Below are positions 1 through 8,261 of a stretch of 35,079 nt of DNA, piece by piece; the stretch's first letter is position 1; each line of letters starts with the position of its first letter. Under the pieces are notes generated by a model. That model did not search any database. It was given only the letters and a program-made list of their open reading frames with translations, and had not been told where the DNA came from. The translations under genes were made by a program, and so were the position numbers. Origin of the DNA: Kiritimatiellia bacterium (GTDB lineage: Bacteria > Verrucomicrobiota > Kiritimatiellia > RFP12 > JAAYLN01); the NCBI GenBank assembly GCA_028718445.1, contig JAQULY010000004.1, positions 1-35,079 of the forward strand, written 5' to 3'.

Positions 1-2214
1 GTGTCGGCGTTGGCGTTAGGGGTTCTTGTTTCCGGATGCTGGGCGAAAGCCGCGTCGGAAGAAAGTCGTTATTGGGAGTGGGGATGGGGGGCCTACGGAA
101 CGGGCGCCTACGCGATGTCGCCGCTGGATGTGGCGCGTTTCGACTGGACCTATATCCTGTTCGGCAACGAACCGGACAACGACGTGACGATCGGCCGATG
201 CAACGAGATTCTGCGCCTGAACCCCAGGCACAAATTCGTGTTGCGCACCTGGGCGGCCAGCGGCAGGACCGGGTTTATGGACTACTTCTATAAGCCCGGT
301 TTTCGGGAAACGCTCCTGAAGACGATCCGGGAACAGGTCGAACATGTGCGCGGCGGCCTCACCAAGCCGGAGAGTCTCGTGGCCGCCACCTTCCAGGAGG
401 AGCTGCCCGATCACGTTTCCGCGGGCATCGCGAAAGACGCGGCGCTGTATCCCAAGGAAATCGCGGCCGAGTTGGGCGGAGCGTTCGACGCGACCAATCC
501 GGTCCACCGCGCCTGGTATGGACGAAAATGGGTCCAGTTCATGAACGAGATCAACCGGACCCTGAAGACCGCGCTGAACGGCGGCCTCGTGATCTACTAC
601 CAGGGGACCATGTTCAGCAATCTCGACGAGTACGACATATGGAAGGAAAAGGGAACGGGCGCTTACGGCTCGACCAATGCGCTGGTCGAAACTCATTATC
701 TGCCGTTCCATTACGCCGACATCGTGAAGCCGGGCTATTGCGACGGCATCTTCGGCTATGTGCGGGTGGCATGGGATGTGCGCACCGAGGAAATGGTGAA
801 GAAACTGAACTGCCTCATGTTCAGCCAGGTGTCGTTGCATCCGGGCATGCGCTCGGGCAGTCTGGCGGGGGCGGTGGGCATGGCCCGTTGGGAGGATCCC
901 CGCAACCAGGGAACCTTCCTGTTTCCCACGCAGGGTCGCAAGACGCCATGGCCCAGGAATCCGCTATTGGAACTGCCGTATCAGGACAGCGAAACCTTCT
1001 GGACGCGCGCCGATCACATGCGCCGCTTCGGGTGGGACCACCAGATCGGCATGGACATCGTGGCGCGCAACATGATTCCCCAGGTCAAGTTGGACTACCT
1101 CATGGATGCGAAGAAACGCGGAGACCTCTTTCGCGTGCATGCGCTGGTTCATAATCCTCGGCATTCTTCCTGGTATGGGGGATCCATCTCCAACACGATC
1201 ATGAAAAAGGTCCGAGCAACCCTCGACGCGCCGAAAGGATTTTCGATCGTGAACGCGAAGAAACGCGGAAAATCGATCGAGATCGGCGACATGGCCGCCG
1301 GCGACTACCGCCTGGTTAGCTGGGAGGTGCAGGCGGATCGAAGGCGGCCCGCGATGCCGAAGAAAGGGATTTTCCGCGTGGCGGTGACGGCGGAGACGAT
1401 GGATGCGACGGGGTTGTCTACCGGCGAGGCGGCATCGTCGCTGGCGGACCAGCGGATCCCGGCCCCGGTCATGCGCGAGGTAGGACGCTCGGGCGATCGA
1501 TGGGCGGAAACCGCCATCCGGAATGCGAAAGCGCCGGCGGCGATGGAGATTCGCGCCTTGCACGCGAACATCGATTTTCCGGAGTTGATCCGCGACGATG
1601 GCGCGCGAATTGCCTACAAGGACACACTCAGGCCCGACACGCTGCTGCGGATTGGGCCTGGGGCGAAAGCGACGCTGACGGTTCCCTACCTGGATGAGCA
1701 GGTTAAGCATTTCGGGTCGACGGACACGAACGCCCTGATGACGGTCGACAACGGGTATATGGTTTATGCCATCGGGATGGCCGCTCGTTCCGGAGACAAG
1801 TATCGGATCCGCCTGACCGGTCGGGCCGAGGGAGGCGATGTCATGGTGATCGCGCGTTTCGCGGGGCAGCGCGGCGGCGCGCCGGCCAAGGAGGAACTGG
1901 GAAAAGTGCTGACGGGCGGGTTCGGTGGAACGATCAAGACGGTGGAATCGGCGGAGTTCATCGTGCCTTCATTTGACGGGGGCGCCGCCCAGCTCAACCT
2001 CTATTTCTACCGGATTGCGTCCAAGGGAACGCTTCAGCTCCAGTCATTTGACGTGCGGCAGGTCGGTGTCCCCGATTCCGGCATCGACGTCAGCGACAAG
2101 ATCGAGGGCGCGCTTCCCGAAACGACCGTTGCTTGCGCGGTCTGGACGTACCGGGACAAATCGGATCCGCTTCCCAATTATCGATACAAAGCCGGCATTC
2201 GGTTTGTTGAGTAG
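1..2214 (+). CDS. Secreted/lipoprotein GH-like protein of unassigned family (5' end may lie upstream of the window)
   Basis: 737-aa ORF open from base 1. N-terminus ALALGVLVSGCWAKAA looks like a signal peptide with a lipobox-like VSGC. Core RYWEWGWGAYGTGAYAMSPLDVARFDWTYILFGNEP... is closely matched by residues of the downstream 1319-aa ORF. Confidence 0.75.
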   Translation: MSALALGVLVSGCWAKAASEESRYWEWGWGAYGTGAYAMSPLDVARFDWTYILFGNEPDNDVTIGRCNEILRLNPRHKFVLRTWAASGRTGFMDYFYKPGFRETLLKTIREQVEHVRGGLTKPESLVAATFQEELPDHVSAGIAKDAALYPKEIAAELGGAFDATNPVHRAWYGRKWVQFMNEINRTLKTALNGGLVIYYQGTMFSNLDEYDIWKEKGTGAYGSTNALVETHYLPFHYADIVKPGYCDGIFGYVRVAWDVRTEEMVKKLNCLMFSQVSLHPGMRSGSLAGAVGMARWEDPRNQGTFLFPTQGRKTPWPRNPLLELPYQDSETFWTRADHMRRFGWDHQIGMDIVARNMIPQVKLDYLMDAKKRGDLFRVHALVHNPRHSSWYGGSISNTIMKKVRATLDAPKGFSIVNAKKRGKSIEIGDMAAGDYRLVSWEVQADRRRPAMPKKGIFRVAVTAETMDATGLSTGEAASSLADQRIPAPVMREVGRSGDRWAETAIRNAKAPAAMEIRALHANIDFPELIRDDGARIAYKDTLRPDTLLRIGPGAKATLTVPYLDEQVKHFGSTDTNALMTVDNGYMVYAIGMAARSGDKYRIRLTGRAEGGDVMVIARFAGQRGGAPAKEELGKVLTGGFGGTIKTVESAEFIVPSFDGGAAQLNLYFYRIASKGTLQLQSFDVRQVGVPDSGIDVSDKIEGALPETTVACAVWTYRDKSDPLPNYRYKAGIRFVE

Positions 2215-2300
2215 AGAAACATAAACAAATGACGGAATCATGAAAGGAGGCGACGGCGGAAGTTATCGGTATTGATCGTTTGTTTCAAGGGTGTCGCAAC

Positions 2301-2378
2301 ACAAGGAGATGAGCATGAACGAAACAGCATATCGGCGAAACAAGGAGACAAGCATGAAAGAAATAGCATATCGACGAC
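2301..2378 (+). repeat. 39-bp tandem direct repeat carrying Shine-Dalgarno, ATG and first codons, two copies (2301-2339, 2340-2378)
   Basis: acaaggagatgagcATGaacgaaacagcatatcggcgaa / acaaggagacaagcATGaaagaaatagcatatcgacgac; 33/39 identical; both ATGs in frame. Confidence 0.9.
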
Positions 2379-5300
2379 TGGGGCGTTGGGTTGGATTAAC
2401 GGCGGCGGTTGCCATGGCCGCTACGGGAGTCCTGGCGGGAACTCTCTCAATAACGTACTCGTCGGCGCATGGAACGTACCGGGCCGATGATGGCTATGGG
2501 CTTGCCGTGAAGGATAACAGGTTGGCATGGACGGGGTTTCAACGCCCCCCATACGCGGGCGGGCAACCGGACAACCATGCGGTGTTCCTGTTCGGTCCAG
2601 GCCTGACAACAACCGATTACGCCTTCACGTTCGATCCGAACAACAGCGCCCAAGGGTGGCGGATCGCGTTCGATAAAGACACCAATCTTTGGGTCGCCGG
2701 CAGGAGTTATGCCACGGATTCGCCCGTGACGGCCGGCGCCTATCAGTCCGCCAAAAGCAGCGGGTGGGACGGCCATCTGATGAAGCTCGATCCGACACAG
2801 TCCGGCACGGCGAGCATTCTGTACGCGACCTACCTGGGCGGGAGCGGAAGCGACGACACCCTGTGCGGGGTTGCCGTCGATAAAAACGGGAACGTCTATG
2901 TGGCGGGCTACGCGAATTCCACGGATCTGCCCACGACGGCCAACGCGTATCGACGGACGAAAGCCGGCGGTTACGACGGCTTTTTCGCCAAGTTCGACGC
3001 GAATGGTGTCGCGCAGTTCGTGTCGTATCTTGGCGGCGCCAATGACGATCTGATCCGCGGCATCGACGTTGACGCGGACGGCAACATCTACATGGTCATG
3101 ACCACGCGCTCTCCCGGGCTGCCCGCCGTGAACGCCTATGACGGCACATACGCCGCGCTGACGGATCTGTATCTGGTGAAGTTCGATCCGACCGGCACGA
3201 ACATCCTGTATTCATCCTATCTCGGCGGCACGGGATATGAGGCCTGGTTCAACGGCGGCATCGCGGTGCGCAACGCGCATAACGTCTATATCTGCGGAAA
3301 CAGCAGCGGCGGATCGCCGACCAAAAACGCCTGGGATTCCACGCTGAACGGCAACCACGACGCGTATTTCGCGCGGTTCGACACCACGCTAAGCGGCGAA
3401 GCATCGCTGCTGGCGGCCTCCTACTACGGCGGCAGCGCGGGTGATTTCCTGAGCAACATAGGAATCAAGCTCGACCGGTTCGGCAACGTCTATCTGGTGG
3501 GCAGCACCACGTCGGACAATCTTCCCCTCAAAGGCGCCTGCCAGACCGCACGCGGCGGAGGCAGCGACGCCTTTGTGGCGGTGTTTTCGCCGGATTGCTC
3601 GAAGCTGCTCACGGCAACCTATCTGGGCGGCTCCGGCGAGGACCTGGGCCAGGCCGTGGCGGTGGACGATGACGGCAACATCTATCTCACCGGCCGCACC
3701 GCTTCCTGGAATTTCCCCATGACGCCGGATGCGGCCAAGCCAAGCGTCGATGTCACGTTCAAAGATTCGTTCATTACGAAGTTGAGCGTGGATCCGGACG
3801 GCGATCCGGCGGTGGCGGCGGATCGGTATTGGGAATGGGGTTGGGGGAACTACGGATCGGGCATTTTCCATGCTTCTCCTCTCGACTCCGCGCGCTACGA
3901 CTGGACCTATCTTCTGTTCGGCAACGAGCCGTGCGATCAGCGGATCGTCAACCGATGCAACGAGATTCTGCGCCTGAATCCCAGACACAAGTTTGTGGTT
4001 CGTACCTGGGCCGCGAGCGGCGGAACGGGTTTCATGCAATACCTCTATCAGCCGGGCTACTGGGACACGTTGCTGCAAACGATCTGGGAACAGATCGAGA
4101 CGGTCGCCAATGGTCTCTCCAGGCCGGAGAACCTCGTGGGGGCCACCTTCCAGGAGGAACTGCCCGACCATTTCTCCTCCGGCATGGCGCAGGACGTGGC
4201 GCAGTATCCGCAAGAGATCGCGGCCGAATTGGGTGCGCCGTTCGACGCGGACAATCCTGCCCATAGAGCCTGGTACGGGCAGAAATGGGCACAGGTTCAG
4301 AACGAGATCAACCTGACCATGAGGTCTGCGCTGAACACGCTGAACGGCGCCGCCGTGATTTACTACCAGGGAACCATGTTCTGCAATCTGGACGATTACG
4401 ACGCCTGGCTGGCCTTGGGAACGGGCCCGTACTGGAACCCCGATCCCAGCACCTTGATCGAAACCAATTTTCTGCCGTTCCATTATGGCGACATCGTGAT
4501 GCCGGGCTATTGCGACGGCATCTTCGGCTATCCGCGGGTGGCATGGGACGTGCGCACCACGGAAATGGTCGAGAAGCTGGACTGCCTGATGTTCAGTCAG
4601 ACGTCGCTGCCTCCGGGCATGCGGTCATTCAGTCTGGCGAATACCCTGAGCCTGGCGTGTTGGGAGGATTCGCGCAACCTTGGAACCTTCCTGTATCCCA
4701 GCCAGGGCTATAAGGTTACGGGATATGGCGTTCGGGATTTGGACTATCAGGACGCCGAGACCTATTGGACGATAACCGACCACATGCGTCAGTTGGGATG
4801 GGACTACGAGATCGGCATGGACATCGTGAACAGCAACATGATTCCCAACGTCGAGCTGGATTACCGGCTTGAAAACCTTGTTCAGGGGCAAATCTTCGCT
4901 CTGCATGCGCTGGTCCACAATCCGCGGCATCCCTCCTGGTACGGCGGCGAGATTCCGCCCACGCAGATGAAGCAGGTCAACGCGACGCTGACCGTGCCGA
5001 GCGGATTTTCAATTCCTCCCGAACTGAATCCGGGAAGCACGATCGCGCTGGGCGACATGGAGGCGGGCGAATACCGCTCGACGAACTGGGTGGTGCGGCT
5101 GGATGCATGCACCCCCGTCATTCCAAACGATCAGGCCTTTCGCGTGGCGGTGACGACGAAGAACGCTGACGGCACGACCGCCGCGAGCGGCGAAGAGGCA
5201 TCCGCATCCATGAATCAACGGATTCCTTCGCTGGTCACGCATCCGGTGGAACGCTCTGGCGTGTTCTGGGCGGAATCCTCCTTCCGTTCGCCCACGCAGC

Positions 5301-6250
5301 CCGTGATCGTGGAAGTCCAGGCCCTTTATGAAAACATCGTCCACCCCCAGTTGACTCTGAATACCGGAGGAAGCGTTCTTTACAACGATACGCTCCGCCC
5401 CAGCACGCTGCTGCGGTTCGGGCCGGGATCGACAGCGACGCTGAAGGTTCCGTATATCGATGAGAAAACCCGTCATTTCGGATCCGACGATCCATACAGT
5501 CTGACGGCGTTCGCCGGCGGGTATCCGTCTTATTCCGTTCGCATATCGGCGCTGTCCGGCGACAGTTACAAGGTCAGCCTGACCGGTCGGGCTGAGGGCG
5601 GCAACGTCATGGTGTGTGTGTTGTTTTCGGGGTATCGAAACGGCGTATGGGCTACGGACGACTTCGGGTCCCGGATTTATGGCGGGCTCACCACGGACCC
5701 GAACACGGTGAACACGGTGCAATCGGGAGATTTCACGGCTCCTCAGTTTGACGGTGGCGTCGCGTACCTCACCATTAGGTTCTATCGTATAGGTGCCGTG
5801 GGAACGCTGTATCTCCAGTCATTCAACTGCATTCAGGTGGGAGTCCCCGAAACGGGCATCGATGTGAGCGATAAGATCGTCGGCTCGCTTCCCGCGCTGA
5901 CGTCTCCGTTCACGGTCTGGACCTATCAGGACGAATCGGATCCCGTCGCGAACCAACTCTACAAGGCGGCGGTGACCTTTGTCGGCATTCCACCGGTGAC
6001 GCAGATCTCCTCGCCGGCGAACAATGCCGTGGTGACGGGTCCCATCGCCGTGCAGGCGACGGTTACCAGCGACGCCGCGATCGAAAAGGTCGCTTTCTTT
6101 GACGGCGAAACCCCGATCGGCGTCGATTACACCGCGCCGTATTGCGTCTCGTGGAATCCGTCCCTCGGCGCGCATGCGCTGACGGCCGTGGCCACGGATG
6201 GGGCGGGGCAGGAAGGCGTCTCCGAGACGGTCAACGTCACTCGGCAATAA
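2354..6250 (+). CDS. Secreted multidomain protein: SBBP-type beta-propeller repeats + GH-like core paralogous to ORF 1 + C-terminal Ig-like domain
   Basis: ORF open from 2291 (GTG); ATG starts with good SD at 2315 and 2354. Repeats such as LYATYLGGSGSDDTLCGVAVDKNGNVYVAGY; core from about 3821 (RYWEWGWGNYGSG...); C-terminus PPVTQISSPANNAVVTGPIAVQATVTSDAAIEKVAFFDG is Ig-like. Confidence 0.85.
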   Translation: MKEIAYRRLGRWVGLTAAVAMAATGVLAGTLSITYSSAHGTYRADDGYGLAVKDNRLAWTGFQRPPYAGGQPDNHAVFLFGPGLTTTDYAFTFDPNNSAQGWRIAFDKDTNLWVAGRSYATDSPVTAGAYQSAKSSGWDGHLMKLDPTQSGTASILYATYLGGSGSDDTLCGVAVDKNGNVYVAGYANSTDLPTTANAYRRTKAGGYDGFFAKFDANGVAQFVSYLGGANDDLIRGIDVDADGNIYMVMTTRSPGLPAVNAYDGTYAALTDLYLVKFDPTGTNILYSSYLGGTGYEAWFNGGIAVRNAHNVYICGNSSGGSPTKNAWDSTLNGNHDAYFARFDTTLSGEASLLAASYYGGSAGDFLSNIGIKLDRFGNVYLVGSTTSDNLPLKGACQTARGGGSDAFVAVFSPDCSKLLTATYLGGSGEDLGQAVAVDDDGNIYLTGRTASWNFPMTPDAAKPSVDVTFKDSFITKLSVDPDGDPAVAADRYWEWGWGNYGSGIFHASPLDSARYDWTYLLFGNEPCDQRIVNRCNEILRLNPRHKFVVRTWAASGGTGFMQYLYQPGYWDTLLQTIWEQIETVANGLSRPENLVGATFQEELPDHFSSGMAQDVAQYPQEIAAELGAPFDADNPAHRAWYGQKWAQVQNEINLTMRSALNTLNGAAVIYYQGTMFCNLDDYDAWLALGTGPYWNPDPSTLIETNFLPFHYGDIVMPGYCDGIFGYPRVAWDVRTTEMVEKLDCLMFSQTSLPPGMRSFSLANTLSLACWEDSRNLGTFLYPSQGYKVTGYGVRDLDYQDAETYWTITDHMRQLGWDYEIGMDIVNSNMIPNVELDYRLENLVQGQIFALHALVHNPRHPSWYGGEIPPTQMKQVNATLTVPSGFSIPPELNPGSTIALGDMEAGEYRSTNWVVRLDACTPVIPNDQAFRVAVTTKNADGTTAASGEEASASMNQRIPSLVTHPVERSGVFWAESSFRSPTQPVIVEVQALYENIVHPQLTLNTGGSVLYNDTLRPSTLLRFGPGSTATLKVPYIDEKTRHFGSDDPYSLTAFAGGYPSYSVRISALSGDSYKVSLTGRAEGGNVMVCVLFSGYRNGVWATDDFGSRIYGGLTTDPNTVNTVQSGDFTAPQFDGGVAYLTIRFYRIGAVGTLYLQSFNCIQVGVPETGIDVSDKIVGSLPALTSPFTVWTYQDESDPVANQLYKAAVTFVGIPPVTQISSPANNAVVTGPIAVQATVTSDAAIEKVAFFDGETPIGVDYTAPYCVSWNPSLGAHALTAVATDGAGQEGVSETVNVTRQ

Positions 6251-6262
6251 AGCGTTTGTAAA

Positions 6263-6286
6263 GTAGGGGGAGCTTCCAACTCCCCC
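6263..6286. repeat. Intergenic hairpin GGGGGAG-cttccaa-CTCCCCC
   Basis: 7-bp perfect stem (6266-6272/6280-6286) preceded by gta. Confidence 0.7.
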
Positions 6287-6292
6287 ATTTCC

Positions 6293-6319
6293 GTAGCGGG
6301 AGCAAGATGCTCCCGCTAC
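6293..6319. repeat. Intergenic hairpin GTAGCGGGAGCA-aga-TGCTCCCGCTAC
   Basis: Perfect 12-bp inverted repeat with a 3-nt loop. Could be a terminator for the upstream gene and/or a dispersed palindromic element. Confidence 0.85.
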
Positions 6320-6406
6320 AATGAGGCGCTCATATGCTTGATTTTAACAATGTATGTGTTAAAGTCATGGTTTTGAAAGTCGATTGAATTGAGGAGAAGG
6401 ACGTCC

Positions 6407-7291
6407 ATGAAAATAATGACGGGGATGTTGAGCGCGTTGCTGATGGGTGGCGGATTGACACTGGCTGGACTGGCTGCCGACGAGTGTCCGACGAATAGGA
6501 TTCAGGAGACCGCGAAAATGGAAACGAAAAAGCAGATGAAGATCATCGACGGACACGTGCATTCCGGAAATTCGCTTCTGCCGGGCGTAAAGAAGTACCC
6601 CAAGGACCTGATGTGGAAGGAACTGCGCGAGGTCAACGCCTCCGGCGCCGTGATCATGGCTTTTCCCGAAGACATTTATCGCCGGAACAACTCCGCGGAG
6701 GAGAGGAACGACGCGAACGCCTACATGTTGGAAGTGGCCAAGGGCGAACCGGACATCTATCCGCTGTACACGGTCTGGACCGATTACATCATCCCCACGA
6801 ATCTCGACCAGTACGCCGGCATCAAGTGGCATCGGCACGACAACGAACCGAAGTACGACTATGACACTCCGGCCTGCAAGGCTTTCCAGCGCGAGATCGC
6901 GAGGCTCGACCTCCCGGTTCTGCTGGAGGAGGAGTTCGAACCCACGGTCCGTTTCATCAAGGACAATCCGACGCTGAAGGTGATCATTCCCCACGTGGGC
7001 GAATCCAACGGCGGCACGGACAAGATGCATGTCTTTTTCGATAATCCAAATATCTATTTCGACACCGCCAATATCGATTCCAAGGCGATCCGCTATGTCT
7101 ATGACGCCGTCGGCGCAAAGCGGATGATCTTTGGGACGGATCATTCCGCCACGCCGAAATGGGACAAGATCTCGCTGCCCGTGTCGATCAAGCGCATCGC
7201 CGACCTAGGGCTCCCGGAAGAGGATCTGGCGTTGATCTACAGCGGCAACGTCGAACGCCTGTTCGGCGCCCGGCGAGCAGCGAAGAAATAA
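6407..7291 (+). CDS. Amidohydrolase-superfamily (Amidohydro_2-like) TIM-barrel hydrolase with N-terminal signal peptide
   Basis: IIDGHVHSG metal-binding start, IIPHVGES, MIFGTDHSA; N-terminus MKIMTGMLSALLMGGGLTLAGLAA; SD gaggagaagg; strong similarity to ORF 31409-32185. Confidence 0.8.
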   Translation: MKIMTGMLSALLMGGGLTLAGLAADECPTNRIQETAKMETKKQMKIIDGHVHSGNSLLPGVKKYPKDLMWKELREVNASGAVIMAFPEDIYRRNNSAEERNDANAYMLEVAKGEPDIYPLYTVWTDYIIPTNLDQYAGIKWHRHDNEPKYDYDTPACKAFQREIARLDLPVLLEEEFEPTVRFIKDNPTLKVIIPHVGESNGGTDKMHVFFDNPNIYFDTANIDSKAIRYVYDAVGAKRMIFGTDHSATPKWDKISLPVSIKRIADLGLPEEDLALIYSGNVERLFGARRAAKK

Positions 7292-7328
7292 ATCGGCGAG
7301 GGTTTCCGTGGGCTAGGGGGACCGTTCC

Positions 7329-8197
7329 ATGTTCGTGAATACAAATGGAGCCCGACTGTTTTTCGATGTGGCGGGTAAAGGCGTTATCACCAGAGCCGAC
7401 GGAACAAGCAACCTGAAGCCGCCATGTTTCGCCCTGCACGGTGGTCCGGGCGGAAGTCACTTGGATATCCGGGACTCGCTGGACGGGATCTCCGATTTGG
7501 TTCAACTGGTCTTCCATGACCAGCGGGGCTGCGGCTTTTCCGACAAAATTCCCGTGGAACAACTGTCCATGGCCGCCATGTCCGAGGACATTGAGCGCTC
7601 AGGCTTCATCTTGGGCTGGACGGAGCCGGCATCATTCTCATCGGCTTCTCGTATGGCGGGATGCAGGCGCTGGACTATGTCCTTCGATATCCGGACGCCG
7701 TTTCCATGCTGATTCTCGTTGTGACCGCGCCGAGCGGCGCATTTATCGACGACGCGCGCGAGCGGTTAAGCTCGGTGAAAGATGAGAATCTGAGGAGGCA
7801 TGCCGGAAAAGTACTGTCTGGGTCGTTGAAGGATGAAGATGACATGCGGGAAACGCTTGCCGAGCTGAATCTTCTCTATTCGGCGAAACCGAATGTGAAA
7901 CGCGTCAAGGAGATCGTCAAGAAAGCCGAGGTCAGGCCGAAAATCCTCAACTGGTTTTTTGGAGGCGCCGCAAGGAGTTTCAACACCGTTGAGCGACTCT
8001 CAAGCATCGGAATTCCGACTTTGATCGTCGCGGGGGATCGGGACTGGATATGCCCGCTTTCCCAGGCGAAAATCATGCATGAAGGGATCCCGGGCTCCAA
8101 ATTGGCTGTCTTTCAAGGTGGCCATCATCTTCTGTTTGCGGATGAAAACGAAACGTTCACGAAAGTTGTCAGAGACTTTATCATTGAGCTTACCTAA
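7329..8197 (+). pseudogene. Alpha/beta hydrolase (proline-iminopeptidase-like), interrupted by an apparent 1-nt deletion near 7596-7600
   Basis: ORF 7329-7712 carries HGGPGGSH; ORF 7661-8197 in another frame, read upstream of its ATG, gives LRLHLGLDGAGIILIGFSYGGMQALDYVLRYPDAV with the G-x-S-x-G elbow, then GDRDWICP and GGHHLLF. Confidence 0.8.
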
Positions 8198-8261
8198 GGG
8201 ACGGCGTCGCCGGACTGCGCGGGAATTAGTAGTTGCCATGAATAATGGGCGGGGATCATCA

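Noticed and set aside
160-190. GNEP in the GH-like paralogs as a clan GH-A acid/base motif
   Set aside because: Located very early in the domain (second strand-like position), not where GH-A families place it; copy 2 keeps GNEP but this alone does not assign a catalytic role.
2291-2314. GTG at 2291 as start of the 1319-aa protein
   Set aside because: No SD in front; the ATGs at 2315 and 2354 each have AAGGAG at 6-nt spacing and yield a signal peptide.
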